This document shows positions 1 through 9,778 of a stretch of 64,000 bases of DNA, one piece after another. The stretch is from positions 1,459,501-1,523,500 of the forward strand of contig JBFDTN010000001.1 in the NCBI GenBank assembly GCA_040719455.1, given 5' to 3'. The position numbers and the translations under genes are program-made. Each line of letters begins with the position of its first letter. Positions within the stretch are counted from its first letter, which is position 1. The notes beneath the pieces were generated by a model that worked only from the letters and a program-made list of their open reading frames with translations, searched no databases and was not told where the DNA came from. The DNA comes from Streptococcus pneumoniae (lineage in GTDB: Bacteria > Bacillota > Bacilli > Lactobacillales > Streptococcaceae).

Positions 1-1121
1 GCATTGGTAATGGTATTGCGTTTGTAAACTACGACAACACCTGGAGCGATTGTGAGGGTATTTGAACCATCATTCCATTGCTCACGCGCTGCTGCTACAT
101 GGTTTCCACCGCCACAGCGAATCAATTCCACTTTTTCACGACCAAGGTTTTCTGCGAGAAGTTCTGCAAGATCACCCTTTTCTTCCGTGATGTTCAACTC
201 TTCATTTTCATACGTTACAGAATAGACACGAAGGTCGCCTTCAATTTCTGGGTGAATAGTGAATTTATCGTAGTCAACCATGGTAAATACTGTATCCAAG
301 TGCATGAATTTACGGTTGTTGGCAAATTCAAAGGCAAGTACTTTCTTGAAACCAAGGTTTTGTTTGAAGATATTTACCAAAAGTTTTTCGATAGATGCGG
401 CATCTGTCCGTTGAGAGATACCAACAGCAAGCACATCTTTAGAAAGAACTAACTCATCTCCACCTTCGATACGGGTTGTTTCATCACGATTGTAAACAAG
501 CGGTGCTTTTCCTCCATAGATTGGGTGATGAGCAAAGATGTATTTACCATAAATAGTTTCACGGTTACGCGTATCTGCATACATGTGGTTGAGAGAAACC
601 CCACTTCCGATAGTTGCAAATGGATCGCGTGTGAAGTAAAGGTTTGGCATTGGGTCGATTGCAAATGGATAGTCAGACTCAACCAAGTCTGTTAGACCTT
701 TTGCTTCTTCTGGGATTTCTGGCAATTCAGCTTTTTGAACCCCTGCCATTGTTTTTTCAATCAATTCTTTGTTGTCTGTGATTCCTTGAAGCAATTCACG
801 AATGGCAATCTTGGTTTGACGACCACGGATATTAGCTTCTTCAAGGTATTCTTCGATAAATTGATTGCGGATTTCTTCACTTGTAAGTGATTCAGCTGCA
901 AGCTGTTCCAAGTAAAGAACTTCTACCCCTTCATTACGAAGCGCTTCTGCAAAAGCATCGTGTTCTTTTTGAGCAGCTTCAAGGTAAGGAATATCATCGA
1001 ACAAGAGACGTTCGAGATAGTCAGGCATCAAGTTTTCTAACTCTTTACCTGGTCGGTGTAAGCAAACTTTTTTTAGTCTGCCAATTTCAGAATAAACATG
1101 AATTGGACTTGTGTGACTCAT
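1..1121 (-). CDS. arcA: Arginine deiminase ArcA (3' end beyond window)
   Basis: Hydrolyses arginine to citrulline and ammonia, the first step of the ATP-yielding, acid-neutralising ADI pathway in the cytoplasm. About 373 of roughly 410 residues are present. Visible family motifs are [18 protein letters not shown] near the N-terminus, FTRDPFA, HLDT and the [19 protein letters not shown] block. The C-terminal catalytic cysteine lies off the left edge. The start is ATG at 1121, nine bases after a GGA-type ribosome binding site. An in-frame ATG at 1127 sits too close to that site. Crp/Fnr-like and cre sites lie upstream, and the gene for a Crp/Fnr-family regulator is next in the same orientation. 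Confidence 0.97.
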   Translation of the reverse strand, partial: MSHTSPIHVYSEIGRLKKVCLHRPGKELENLMPDYLERLLFDDIPYLEAAQKEHDAFAEALRNEGVEVLYLEQLAAESLTSEEIRNQFIEEYLEEANIRGRQTKIAIRELLQGITDNKELIEKTMAGVQKAELPEIPEEAKGLTDLVESDYPFAIDPMPNLYFTRDPFATIGSGVSLNHMYADTRNRETIYGKYIFAHHPIYGGKAPLVYNRDETTRIEGGDELVLSKDVLAVGISQRTDAASIEKLLVNIFKQNLGFKKVLAFEFANNRKFMHLDTVFTMVDYDKFTIHPEIEGDLRVYSVTYENEELNITEEKGDLAELLAENLGREKVELIRCGGGNHVAAAREQWNDGSNTLTIAPGVVVVYKRNTITN

Positions 1122-1177
1122 GATCATAGTTCCTTTCTGTTTTGCGATTAATACGCCTTGTTATTTTTTACACTCTT

Positions 1178-1242
1178 ATTGTACCCGCTTTCTATGCTCT
1201 TTTTTTGTGATATTTGGCACTAAAACTGTGAAGAATCTCACA
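1178..1242 (-). promoter_or_regulatory. arcA control region: Crp/Fnr-like site, cre-like site and -10
   Basis: Reading leftward, TGTGAAGAATCTCACA (1227-1242) is a perfect TGTGA-N6-TCACA inverted repeat, the Crp/Fnr-family consensus. A TACAAT -10 lies at 1178-1183 without a good -35, so transcription probably needs an activator. The palindrome is centred about 63 bases before the inferred start, the class I activator distance. At 1180-1193 a 12/14 match to the CcpA cre consensus overlaps the -10, fitting catabolite repression. A weaker half-site lies at 1206-1220. The sites are seen; their occupancy is inferred. Confidence 0.7.
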
Positions 1243-1350
1243 CTTTTATACCATTTTTTGTAAAACTATCCAAATGTATTCGCTTTCTTTTGATATTCTT
1301 ACATTTTGTTGTTCATAAAGCATAAGTATGATTTGAATTTTTTTTGAAAA

Positions 1351-1393
1351 AAATCAAAAAAATAGAAATCAAGTTTTGAAACTTCATTTCTAT
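1351..1393 (-). terminator. Terminator of the Crp/Fnr-type regulator
   Basis: A 15-bp stem with one mismatch (1362-1393) is followed on the minus strand by a T-rich run. It lies directly after the regulator gene and separates it from arcA. Confidence 0.8.
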
Positions 1394-1403
1394 TCTTCTT
1401 GTG

Positions 1404-2099
1404 TTACCATTTAATATACTGTAAAAAATAATCCTTGTCACAGAAAGTCAAGTGATGCTTTTCCATCTCAATCACTCCTTCTTTCTTTAGCTGCCGCAAG
1501 ACATGGCTTACCGTTTCGCGCGTCGTCCCACTCATATTGGCAAGATCAATGGTTGTAATCGCAAAGGGGAGAGGAATCTTCCCCTCGCTCGTACGATCAC
1601 AAATATCATAGAGCAAAATAGCAAGCGCCTGAGTCACACGCTCCATAGCACTTGAGGTCACCATATTTCGCAGGCGAATTTCATGCACATGAAGGAGACG
1701 CGACAAGCGACGATACAACATCCTCATCTGGTGGATATTGGTCAAACAAAACTTCTCATACAGTTCTGTGGGCAGGGTAAAATACTCGACATCTGTAATC
1801 GCATAGCCTGAAAAATGGTATCGCTCATCTTGAAACAAGCCTCCATAAGGAATCACACGGTCTTTTTTCACATAATCTATATACAAAAACGTTCCTGACG
1901 AATCGTGTTGCTCGACCTTGACATATCCTGAATAAATCAAAAAGAGCTTATCTCTGCGGTCATCTTCAAAAAAGAGAATTTGCCCCTTAGGAACCTTGCG
2001 ATAATGGATGCGTGCCATCAGCTGATCAAATTGTTCAATCGAAAAATATTGAAATTCTTCTAAATTTCGTAAAAACTGGTACTGCTCTCGTGTAATCAT
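1404..2099 (-). CDS. flp: Crp/Fnr-family regulator (Flp-like), ADI pathway
   Basis: A Crp/Fnr transcription factor of about 231 residues. An N-terminal cyclic-nucleotide-like beta-roll (KVPKGQILFFEDD, YSGYVKVEQ) is followed by a dimer helix and a C-terminal winged helix with the recognition segment MSGTTRETVSHVLRQL. Streptococcal homologues beside arc operons control arginine deiminase genes. The perfect TGTGA-N6-TCACA site before arcA is the obvious target, though binding is inferred. No Cys cluster for an Fe-S centre is visible at the N-terminus. I chose ATG at 2099, preceded by GTGAG; an upstream in-frame GTG at 2111 would add four residues. Confidence 0.85.
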   Translation of the reverse strand: MITREQYQFLRNLEEFQYFSIEQFDQLMARIHYRKVPKGQILFFEDDRRDKLFLIYSGYVKVEQHDSSGTFLYIDYVKKDRVIPYGGLFQDERYHFSGYAITDVEYFTLPTELYEKFCLTNIHQMRMLYRRLSRLLHVHEIRLRNMVTSSAMERVTQALAILLYDICDRTSEGKIPLPFAITTIDLANMSGTTRETVSHVLRQLKKEGVIEMEKHHLTFCDKDYFLQYIKW

Positions 2100-2238
2100 C
2101 TGCTCACTCACTGTCTATACTTATTTATTGTACTCTTTTTCATTATAACATATCTTTATAGAATTCCTTTAATTTTCCTATACAATCGGAATATTTTTCA
2201 CCTTGAATCCCCTTTCATTGAATAATATTATCTTTTAT

Positions 2239-2266
2239 TTGAATATTCCTTATTTTTTGATACAAT
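2239..2266 (+). promoter_or_regulatory. argR promoter
   Basis: TTGAAT (2239-2244) and TACAAT (2261-2266) are 16 bases apart, 33 bases before argR. Several TGAAT half-sites in the surrounding AT-rich DNA (2217-2245) resemble ARG-box halves, which suggests autoregulation. Confidence 0.6.
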
Positions 2267-2298
2267 AATATTGATAGTATTGAAAAAAGAGGTCAGAT

Positions 2299-2769
2299 AT
2301 GAACAAAAAAGAAACGCGTCATCAACTCATTCGCTCCTTGATTTCAGAAATGAAAATCCACACCCAGCATGAATTGCAGCAGGCACTCCTTAAAAATGGC
2401 ATTTCTGTCACCCAAGCCACGCTCTCACGAGACATGAAAGAGTTAAATCTGGTCAAGGTCAACCACGATGATCATCATTATGAGATTTATAGCATTAGCC
2501 AAAGCCGCTGGGAGCACCGCCTGCGTTTTTATATGGAAGACGCCTTAGTCATGCTCCGAACGGTTCAAAACCAAATTATCCTCAAAACCCTGCCTGGACT
2601 TGCCCAGTCCTTTGGATCCATTTTGGACTCCATTCAAATTCCTGATATTGTGGCAACCATCTGCGGAGATGACACATGCTTGATTATCTGTGAAGACAAT
2701 GAAGCCGCCGAGCGGTGTTTTAACGAATTAAGTCAATATACCCCACCTTTTTTCTTCAGTGAGAAATAA
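2299..2769 (+). CDS. argR: ArgR/AhrC-family arginine repressor
   Basis: Arginine-responsive hexameric regulator of 156 residues. The N-terminal winged helix (residues 1-70) contains [17 protein letters not shown], with the Ser-Arg pair used in DNA contact. The C-terminal oligomerisation and arginine-binding half carries [13 protein letters not shown] and [12 protein letters not shown], with the GDDT arginine-contact motif. The start ATG follows AGAGGT. It is divergent from the Crp/Fnr gene and only 36 bases before pepA, so the two may be cotranscribed. Proximity to arcA suggests it is the ArgR paralogue that tunes the ADI operon. Confidence 0.93.
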   Translation: MNKKETRHQLIRSLISEMKIHTQHELQQALLKNGISVTQATLSRDMKELNLVKVNHDDHHYEIYSISQSRWEHRLRFYMEDALVMLRTVQNQIILKTLPGLAQSFGSILDSIQIPDIVATICGDDTCLIICEDNEAAERCFNELSQYTPPFFFSEK

Positions 2770-2805
2770 AATATGTTAAAATAATAGAAGAAAGAAGGTA
2801 AAACT

Positions 2806-3870
2806 ATGACACAATTATTTGATAAAATCAAAGAAGTAACCGAACTCTCTGCTATCTCTGGCCATGAAGGTCCTGTGAGAGACTTTCTGCGCCAAAAGCT
2901 CACTCCGCACGTCGATGAGATCGTGACAGACGGTCTTGGCAGTATTTTTGGTGTCAAAAAAAGCCAAGCAGCTGACGCTCCACGCGTCATGGTCGCTGCC
3001 CACATGGATGAGGTTGGTTTTATGGTCAGCCAGATTCAGGCTGATGGGACCTTCCGTGTGGTTGAGATCGGTGGCTGGAATCCGCTAGTCGTCAGCAGCC
3101 AGCGTTTTACATTATTCACCCGAGAAGGGCGTGAAATCCCTGTCATTTCTGGCTCTGTACCACCACATTTGACACGTGGTGCAGGGGGTCCTACCTTGCC
3201 ATCTATCTCTGCCATTGTCTTTGACGGTGGTTTTGCAGACAAAACAGAAGCTGAAAGCTTTGGTATCCGACCAGGAGATGTCATCGTGCCAGACAGCTCA
3301 GCTATTTTAACAGCTAATGGTAAAAATGTGATTTCTAAAGCTTGGGATAATCGCTACGGTGTACTCATGATCAGCGAACTAGCCAGTCATCTCTCTGAAA
3401 AATCCCTCAACAACGAACTCTATCTCGGTGCTAATGTTCAAGAAGAAGTCGGACTACGTGGCGCTTACACATCCACAACCAAGTTTGCTCCTGAAATTTT
3501 TCTTGCCGTGGATTGTTCACCTGCTGGAGATGTCTATGGAGATCAAGGAGCGATTGGGGAAGGAACCTTGATTCGTTTCTTTGATCCAGGCCATCTCATG
3601 CTCCCTGCTATGAAGGATTTCCTTCTGAGCACTGCTGAAGAAGCTGGTATCAAGTACCAGTATTATTGCGGCAAAGGTGGAACGGACGCTGGAAGTGCCC
3701 ATCTACAAAGTGGTGGTGTCCCATCGACTACGATTGGAGTCTGCGCTCGCTACATCCACTCCCACCAAACCCTCTATGCAATGGATGATTTCTTGCAAGC
3801 ACAAGCCTTCCTCCAAGCATTGGTGCAAAAACTTGACCGCTCAACGGTCGATGCCATTAAACGCTATTAA
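2806..3870 (+). CDS. pepA: Glutamyl aminopeptidase PepA (M42 family)
   Basis: Cytoplasmic metal-dependent aminopeptidase that removes N-terminal Glu/Asp from peptides; lactococcal/streptococcal PepA type, 354 residues. The M42 dimetal ligands are visible in AHMDEVGF (His, Asp), WDNRYG (bridging Asp), QEEVGLRGA (catalytic and ligand Glu), VDCSPA (Asp) and RYIHS (His), with the GGTDAGSAH segment between them. The start ATG follows GAAGG. The gene ends just before a strong terminator. Confidence 0.93.
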   Translation: MTQLFDKIKEVTELSAISGHEGPVRDFLRQKLTPHVDEIVTDGLGSIFGVKKSQAADAPRVMVAAHMDEVGFMVSQIQADGTFRVVEIGGWNPLVVSSQRFTLFTREGREIPVISGSVPPHLTRGAGGPTLPSISAIVFDGGFADKTEAESFGIRPGDVIVPDSSAILTANGKNVISKAWDNRYGVLMISELASHLSEKSLNNELYLGANVQEEVGLRGAYTSTTKFAPEIFLAVDCSPAGDVYGDQGAIGEGTLIRFFDPGHLMLPAMKDFLLSTAEEAGIKYQYYCGKGGTDAGSAHLQSGGVPSTTIGVCARYIHSHQTLYAMDDFLQAQAFLQALVQKLDRSTVDAIKRY

Positions 3871-3881
3871 CGACGACAGAA

Positions 3882-3921
3882 AAACGAGTCTGGAACTTTT
3901 TATTCCAGACTCGTTTCTTTT
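3882..3921 (+). terminator. pepA terminator
   Basis: A perfect 14-bp stem (3882-3895 / 3903-3916) with a 7-base loop is followed by CTTTTAG. It lies 11 bases after the pepA stop. Confidence 0.9.
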
Positions 3922-4026
3922 AGTCTTTAAGTTATAAAATTTACCCCAAACGCTAATCCATCAAGATTTTATGAGAAGTGGCGATTTCAGCAACATCACA
4001 ACTTCGATCCCACCCCTATTTTTATC

Positions 4027-4128
4027 TCATACCTGCTCCAACTTTTCTTTGATAGCAAGCAGTCTTGTCAATACTTTACTTCGTGTCTGCAAACCGACTA
4101 CATTCAAAACATTTTCTAAAAGAGGCAA
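4027..4128 (-). CDS. Possible 33-residue ORF or gene remnant
   Basis: Directly after the stop of the membrane-protein gene (TAAATTG), a TTG-initiated frame of 33 codons runs to a TGA. The product is LPLLENVLNVVGLQTRSK followed by a Leu/Lys/Glu-rich amphipathic stretch ending LEQV. Composition looks protein-like, but no ribosome binding site is visible and translation could only occur by coupling. It may be a coupled small protein or the 3' remnant of a lost gene. Confidence 0.25.
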   Translation of the reverse strand: MPLLENVLNVVGLQTRSKVLTRLLAIKEKLEQV

Positions 4129-4129
4129 T

Positions 4130-4756
4130 TTACCAAATCATGAGTAGTAAGCCTAGTAAAATACTGTCTCTCACGATATGACTCAAGAATGAGAGTTCAC
4201 GTCCAATTCCCGTCTTTTGAGCGAGTCTTGAAAATCCATAGCCCAAGCCTGTATAAAAGAGAAAACAGAGAAGCCCTGCCGGATTGCGAACCAAAAATAC
4301 GAGAAATACAGCCAATAACACACGTTTTTGATGATGATTACTGACGGACCAGCGACTCATCAAAGGGATTAAGGTCACCAAATCAAACCCTACTAAAAAT
4401 AACGAAGTCTGCCGAAATAAACTCATCCATTGCACTTGCTGCTCTGAAAGTCCAAGTGCTTGCTGGCCAATCAGCAAATAAGCTCCGATGACATTGACCA
4501 TCACAAGCATGAAATAAGAGAGTTGAAACAACAAGCTATACGACGCCTTCAATTCCAACTTAAGAGGGGTCAATTCTCGGGAAAAATAACAGAAGTAACA
4601 AATGGAGAAGCCCATCAATAAGACCACAAATAAGAAACTTGAGAATTGGAATCCTACCTGTGTCTGCTGTGGTTTCATAAAGAGCAAGCATATCAGCTGT
4701 AAACACGCGCCTAATAGCCCAACTTGCAGTACTCTTCTTGCCTTTATCATGATCAT
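4130..4756 (-). CDS. Hypothetical integral membrane protein
   Basis: A 208-residue protein that I cannot assign to a family. It has about six hydrophobic segments separated by short basic loops (for example near residues 8-26, 38-58, 74-98, 112-130, 145-170 and 190-208). There is no signal-peptidase site and no recognisable catalytic motif. The start ATG has a very strong AGGAGG-type site seven to eight bases upstream, and a TATACT -10 lies just before that. It follows dinB in the same orientation but is separated from it by a terminator-like hairpin. Confidence 0.7.
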   Translation of the reverse strand: MIMIKARRVLQVGLLGACLQLICLLFMKPQQTQVGFQFSSFLFVVLLMGFSICYFCYFSRELTPLKLELKASYSLLFQLSYFMLVMVNVIGAYLLIGQQALGLSEQQVQWMSLFRQTSLFLVGFDLVTLIPLMSRWSVSNHHQKRVLLAVFLVFLVRNPAGLLCFLFYTGLGYGFSRLAQKTGIGRELSFLSHIVRDSILLGLLLMIW

Positions 4757-4794
4757 CGTCTCCTACCTCCTAATACTATATCCCTAGTATAGCG

Positions 4795-4824
4795 AGAAAA
4801 TAAAAGAAAGGAGGAAAATCCTCC
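4795..4824 (-). terminator. dinB terminator
   Basis: The short stem GGAGGA/TCCTCC (4810-4824, loop of three) is followed on the minus strand by TTTCTTTTATTTT, about 65 bases after dinB. Confidence 0.6.
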
Positions 4825-4889
4825 AAACGGTATCATTTTATCCTTAAACAGACCTACTTTTTTAAAGGCAATGGATGCAAATACACACT

Positions 4890-5954
4890 CTAGCTAAAAT
4901 TCGTCACAGTCACACCAAGTAGACGAATGCCTTTGCTACTTTCCTCCAAACTATCGTAAATCTCAAAGGCAATCCGCTCAATGTCTTCTAGGCTTTGGGT
5001 TGAAATGTCTAAACTCCGTCGCTTAGTCATGGTCGAAAAATCAGCATAGCGGATTTTCAAGACAATCGTGCGCCCTTTTTTGTCATGCTTACTCAAACTT
5101 TTGACAACTTGCTGCGACAGACTGGTTAATTCCTTTTTCACATCCTCTTCTAAATACAGTAATTTCCCATAAGTCCGCTCTTTGCCAATCGACTTGCGAA
5201 TGCGGTTATTTTTCACAGGAGAATTAGAAATGCCTCTCGCCTTGCGGTACAAGTCATAACCAAACCGTCCAAAGCTATCAATCAAGGTCATCTCAGGAAT
5301 TTTCAGCAAATCCGCTCCTGTATAGACCTCCATGGCATGGAGCTTTTCTACCGTTTTCTTTCCCACACCGTGAAATTTAGCAATGTCCATCTTCGCCAAA
5401 AAGCTCTCTGCCTCCTCAGGCACAATTACCGTCAAACCATGTGGCTTTTCATAGTCACTAGCCATTTTAGCCAAAAATTTATTATAGGACACACCAGCAG
5501 ACGCCGTCAAATGCAGTTCATTCCAAATATCGTGCTGAATCAGTTTGGCAATTTTAACAGCCGATTTAATCCCTTTTTTATTTTCCGTAACGTCCAGATA
5601 AGCTTCATCAATACTCATCGGCTCGATTAGATCCGTGTAGCGCTTAAAGATCTCTCGAATCTGCTGACCAACCTCGACATACTTAGCATAATTTCCATGG
5701 ATAAAAATAGCCTGAGGGCAGCGTTCATAGGCTTCTTTACTACTCATTGCCGAATGTACACCGAACTTTCTAGCCTCATAATTACAGGTCGAAACCACCC
5801 CACGACCACCTGACAAGCGAGGATCATGCCCGATAATCACTGGCTTGCCACGGAGCTTTGGATTATCCCTCTCCTCAATCGCTGCAAAAAAAGCATCCAT
5901 ATCAATATGAATAATCTTTCTAGATGTATCATTGATCAAAGGAAAAATCAGCAT
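4890..5954 (-). CDS. dinB: DNA polymerase IV (Y-family)
   Basis: Error-prone translesion polymerase of 354 residues. The palm motif [15 protein letters not shown] has metal Asp residues at 18 and 20. The second catalytic pair is in SIDEAYLD, and [15 protein letters not shown] marks the fingers/thumb. Helix-hairpin-helix and little-finger domains occupy the C-terminal half. The start ATG has a strong AAGGAGGTGAG site. It is divergent from pflB, as in other streptococci. No LexA-type operator was recognised in the shared 240-bp spacer. Confidence 0.95.
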   Translation of the reverse strand: MLIFPLINDTSRKIIHIDMDAFFAAIEERDNPKLRGKPVIIGHDPRLSGGRGVVSTCNYEARKFGVHSAMSSKEAYERCPQAIFIHGNYAKYVEVGQQIREIFKRYTDLIEPMSIDEAYLDVTENKKGIKSAVKIAKLIQHDIWNELHLTASAGVSYNKFLAKMASDYEKPHGLTVIVPEEAESFLAKMDIAKFHGVGKKTVEKLHAMEVYTGADLLKIPEMTLIDSFGRFGYDLYRKARGISNSPVKNNRIRKSIGKERTYGKLLYLEEDVKKELTSLSQQVVKSLSKHDKKGRTIVLKIRYADFSTMTKRRSLDISTQSLEDIERIAFEIYDSLEESSKGIRLLGVTVTNFS

Positions 5955-6114
5955 ATCCTCACCTCCTTACCCATTTTTTCCTATTTCTATTATACCTTTT
6001 TTCTCTGATTTTCTAAAATAATTGAAAACAAGTATGAATTTCAAAAATATAGTACAGTTATACTCTGTTTTCTCATCTGTATTATAAAAGAAAATCGCGC
6101 TATTCTCAACATTT

Positions 6115-6146
6115 TTGTTGTGTAAGCGATTACTGTATGATATACT
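6115..6146 (+). promoter_or_regulatory. pflB promoter with a cre-like operator in the spacer
   Basis: TTGTTG (6115-6120) and TGATAT (6138-6143) are 17 bases apart. Within the spacer, TGTAAGCGATTACT (6121-6134) matches the cre consensus TGWAANCGNTNWCA at 13 of 14 positions. A CcpA dimer there would sit on RNA polymerase contacts. Control by carbon catabolite regulation is inferred. Confidence 0.65.
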
Positions 6147-6197
6147 TGTTTTATAAATGTAACAGATGAAGTGTTACTAGAAAAAAGAGGAAAAATC

Positions 6198-8534
6198 ATG
6201 GTCGTTAAAACAGTTGTTGAAGCTCAAGACGTATTTGACAAGGCTTGGGAAGGCTTCAAAGGAGAAGATTGGCGTGAAAAAGCAAGTGTATCTCGCTTTG
6301 TACAAGCCAACTACAAACCTTATGATGGAGACGAAAGCTTCCTAGCAGGGCCAACTGAACGCTCTCTTCACATCAAAAAAATCATCGAAGAAACAAAAGC
6401 AGGATATGAAGATACACGCTTCCCTATGGATATTGATCGTGCGACTTCTATCGCAGATATCCCAGCAGGTTTCATCGACAAAGAAAATGAGTTGATTTTT
6501 GGGATTCAAAATGATGAACTCTTCAAATTGAACTTCATGCCTCGCGGTGGTATCCGTATGGCTGAAACAACTCTTATCGAAAATGGATATGAGCCAGATC
6601 CACTTCTTCATGAAATCTATACAAAACACGCTACAACTGTAAATGACGGTATCTTCCGTGCTTATACAGCTGATATTCGTCGTGCCCGCCACTCTCACCA
6701 CGTTTCTGGTCTTCCAGATGCTTACTCTCGTGGACGTATCATTGGTATGTACGCACGTCTTGCCCTTTATGGAGCAGACTACTTGATGGCAGAAAAAGTC
6801 AAAGACTGGAACTCTATCACAGAAATTGACGAAGAATCTATCCGCCTTCGTGAAGAAATCAACCTTCAACACCAAGCCCTTGCACAAGTTGTGAAATTGG
6901 GTGACCATTATGGTGTTGATGTGCGCCGTCCAGCTTACAACGTCAAAGAAGCAATCCAATGGACAAACATTGCCTTCATGGCAGTATGTCGTGTCATCAA
7001 CGGTGCTGCAACTTCACTTGGACGTGTGCCAATCGTACTTGACATCTATGCAGAACGTGACTTAGCTCGCGGTACATTTACTGAATCAGAAATCCAAGAA
7101 TTCGTTGATGATTTCGTATTGAAACTTCGTACAGTTAAATTTGCTCGTACAAAAGCATTTGACGAAATCTACTCAGGAGATCCAACTTTCCTTACAACAT
7201 CTATGGCAGGTATGGGTAACGACGGTCGTCACCGTGTTACAAAAATGGACTACCGTTTCTTGAACACTCTTGACAACATCGGTAACTCTCCAGAGCCAAA
7301 CTTGACCGTTCTTTGGTCTGACCAACTTCCATATTCATTCCGTCGCTACTGTATGGCAATGAGCCACAAACACTCTTCTATCCAATACGAGGGTGTAACA
7401 ACAATGGCCAAAGACGGATATGGTGAAATGAGCTGTATCTCTTGCTGTGTGTCACCACTTGACCCAGAAAGCGAAGACAAACGCCATAACATCCAATACT
7501 TCGGAGCTCGCGTAAACGTTCTTAAAGCCCTTCTTTCAAGCTGGAACAACGGTTATGACGATGTACACAAAGACTACAAAGTATTTGACTGCGTAGAGCC
7601 AAACAACTCTGAAATCTTTGAATACGACGAAGTTATCGCAAACTTTGAAAAAGCGCTTGACTGGTTGACTGACACTTATGTAGATGCGATGAACATCATC
7701 CACTACATGACAGACAAGTACAACTACGAAGCTGTTCAAATGGCCTTCTTGCCAACCTTCCTTCGTGCAAACATGGGATTCGGTATCTGTGGATTCGCAA
7801 ACACTGTTGACTCACTTTCTGCGATTAAATACGCACAAGTAAAACCAATCCGTGACGAAGATGGCTTCATCTATGATTACAAAGTAACTGGTGACTTCCC
7901 ACGTTACGGTGAAGATGATGACCGAGTTGACGACATCGCGAAATGGCTCATGGAAGCATTCTTCTCACGCTTGAACAAACATAAATTATACAAGAACGCA
8001 GAAGCAACTGTTTCTATCTTGACCATCACTTCTAACGTTGCTTACTCTAAACAAACAGCTAACTCACCTGTTCACCGTGGAGTATTCCTCAACGAAGATG
8101 GTTCTGTCAACACTTCTAAAGTAGAATTCTTCCCACCAGGTGCAAACCCAACTTCTAAATCTCGTGGTGGTTGGTTGCAAAACTTGAACTCATTGTCTAA
8201 ATTGAACTTCAAACATGCAAATGACGGAATTTCATTGACAACTCAAGTATCACCAAAAGCACTCGGTAAGACATTTGATGAGCAAGTAACAAACTTGGTA
8301 ACAATCCTTGATGGTTACTTTGAAAACGGTGGACAACACGTTAACTTGAACGTTATGGACCTTCAAGATGTTTATGACAAGATCATGAACGGTGAAGACG
8401 TTATCGTACGTATCTCTGGTTACTGTGTAAACACTAAATATCTCACTAAAGAGCAAAAAACTGAATTGACACAACGTGTCTTCCACGAAGTACTTTCAAT
8501 GGATGACCATGCTGCAGAAATTGCAGGTAACTAA
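6198..8534 (+). CDS. pflB: Pyruvate formate-lyase
   Basis: Glycyl-radical enzyme that converts pyruvate and CoA to acetyl-CoA and formate under anaerobic, sugar-limited conditions; 778 residues, the usual length. The active-site cysteine pair is at about 416-417 in [13 protein letters not shown]. The radical-bearing glycine is at about 741 in RISGYCVN. The start is ATG at 6198 after AGAGGA; an in-frame GTG at 6171 is less likely. The separate activase gene is not in this window. A monocistronic unit is indicated by the strong terminator. Confidence 0.97.
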   Translation: MVVKTVVEAQDVFDKAWEGFKGEDWREKASVSRFVQANYKPYDGDESFLAGPTERSLHIKKIIEETKAGYEDTRFPMDIDRATSIADIPAGFIDKENELIFGIQNDELFKLNFMPRGGIRMAETTLIENGYEPDPLLHEIYTKHATTVNDGIFRAYTADIRRARHSHHVSGLPDAYSRGRIIGMYARLALYGADYLMAEKVKDWNSITEIDEESIRLREEINLQHQALAQVVKLGDHYGVDVRRPAYNVKEAIQWTNIAFMAVCRVINGAATSLGRVPIVLDIYAERDLARGTFTESEIQEFVDDFVLKLRTVKFARTKAFDEIYSGDPTFLTTSMAGMGNDGRHRVTKMDYRFLNTLDNIGNSPEPNLTVLWSDQLPYSFRRYCMAMSHKHSSIQYEGVTTMAKDGYGEMSCISCCVSPLDPESEDKRHNIQYFGARVNVLKALLSSWNNGYDDVHKDYKVFDCVEPNNSEIFEYDEVIANFEKALDWLTDTYVDAMNIIHYMTDKYNYEAVQMAFLPTFLRANMGFGICGFANTVDSLSAIKYAQVKPIRDEDGFIYDYKVTGDFPRYGEDDDRVDDIAKWLMEAFFSRLNKHKLYKNAEATVSILTITSNVAYSKQTANSPVHRGVFLNEDGSVNTSKVEFFPPGANPTSKSRGGWLQNLNSLSKLNFKHANDGISLTTQVSPKALGKTFDEQVTNLVTILDGYFENGGQHVNLNVMDLQDVYDKIMNGEDVIVRISGYCVNTKYLTKEQKTELTQRVFHEVLSMDDHAAEIAGN

Positions 8535-8547
8535 TCATATAACAATA

Positions 8548-8582
8548 GAGACTAGGACAACATCCTAGTCTCTTATTTTCTA
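8548..8582 (+). terminator. pflB terminator
   Basis: A perfect 10-bp stem, GAGACTAGGA/TCCTAGTCTC, with a five-base loop and a T-rich tail, 13 bases after pflB. Confidence 0.9.
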
Positions 8583-8586
8583 TCCT

Positions 8587-9645
8587 TTACTCTTTAAAAA
8601 AGAGCGAATAGCTACCTTCAATCCCATAAGTCGTCAAATCATAGTCTGTATGAGAATGTTTTACGGGATCATAAATCACTAATTTCTTATCTAAGCCAAA
8701 ATAATAGTGACCTTTATGAACAGCTGAGAAAGCCCGATAAGAGGACTCTCCTTTTGGAAAGGCAAGAACTTCTTGCTCCTCATTTGCTACATCTAATACT
8801 GTCCAAGTGTGGGCGTTCAAATAAGTTTGATCATGCTGAATCAAGAGTTTCTTACCCGATTCATCCGCCAACAAGCGATACGGATAGGGAAGCTCTAAAT
8901 CAATTTTTCCTTCATGCCGAGTCTTGGTGTTATAGGTAAAGATATGTTTTCCACCAATGTACTCTCCACTCTCATCCTTTCCTACAACAGTCTCTGCCAC
9001 ATAGAGCGTATCTCCCAAGGCTGCTAGACTCATATAGCCACCAATCTCATTTCCTAAATCAATCTTTTCTTCGATTTCTAAGTCTCGCGATATTTTCCAA
9101 ATCTGATGACTTTGCGTTCCCAGGCTCTCATCTGCTAGCAGACGCCGATTGACCAAGGCATAAAGCTGATCACCGATAAAGGTCATCGAAGAAATGCTAT
9201 TTGCATACTCATCATCTACAATCGTTTTTTGCTCGACCTGCTCTAGCTTTTGATCGTATTTACGAAATTCTACGGATGAGCCCTCTATAATACCATAGAT
9301 ATATCTACCATCCGTGACCCAAGTCCTACAATAAGGAAGAGAGGACTTACTCTCAAGGCTCAAAGTGTCCAGATTGATTTGCACTCTGGTACTCATTTTT
9401 CCATCTTCTTGAGTCAAATAACTATTTCCGTATTTCAGGAGATAATCGTTATTGAAGTACACTTCTTTCTCCAACTGATAATCTTGTGTATCAAAACCTC
9501 CTTCTTTTTCTTTGAAAGTTGTGAAAACCGAGCTATGAGATATCCCAAAGTCATACTCATCTGGTACTTTCTGCGCACAGGCTGTTAAAGATAAGCTTAA
9601 CAGGGCTAGAGACAGCATTTTACAGCTACGAACCAAAGATTTCAT
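8587..9645 (-). CDS. Putative lipoprotein of unknown function
   Basis: A 352-residue secreted protein with a lipobox. The N-terminal MKSLVRSCKM and a hydrophobic core lead to LSLTAC, where the Cys would be lipidated. The mature part has repeated Tyr/Gly/Asp-rich strands (for example DGRYIYGI, GDQLYALVN, GDTLYVAE, KGHYYFGLD) spaced about 40-50 residues apart, suggesting a beta-propeller-like fold; that is inference. The start is ATG at 9645 after AAGGAGGAAGT rather than the longer upstream frame. It ends close to the pflB terminator, convergent with pflB. No substrate can be assigned. Confidence 0.8.
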   Translation of the reverse strand: MKSLVRSCKMLSLALLSLSLTACAQKVPDEYDFGISHSSVFTTFKEKEGGFDTQDYQLEKEVYFNNDYLLKYGNSYLTQEDGKMSTRVQINLDTLSLESKSSLPYCRTWVTDGRYIYGIIEGSSVEFRKYDQKLEQVEQKTIVDDEYANSISSMTFIGDQLYALVNRRLLADESLGTQSHQIWKISRDLEIEEKIDLGNEIGGYMSLAALGDTLYVAETVVGKDESGEYIGGKHIFTYNTKTRHEGKIDLELPYPYRLLADESGKKLLIQHDQTYLNAHTWTVLDVANEEQEVLAFPKGESSYRAFSAVHKGHYYFGLDKKLVIYDPVKHSHTDYDLTTYGIEGSYSLFFKE

Positions 9646-9778
9646 CAGACTTCCTCCTTTTATTTGTAATGTTATTATAAAATATTTGCAGAATTTTGTC
9701 ACCTATTTATAAAAATCTACCGTCTATTGCTAAAATTTTTGATATAATAGGCTTATCTTGACAAAAGGACACAGAGCT

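Noticed and set aside
78..452. 124-codon plus-strand frame opposite arcA
   Set aside because: The minus strand there encodes unmistakable arginine deiminase; the plus frame has no ribosome binding site.
6171..6197. GTG start for pflB at 6171
   Set aside because: Would add nine residues across the ribosome binding site; ATG at 6198 has AGAGGA at a suitable distance and gives the usual length.
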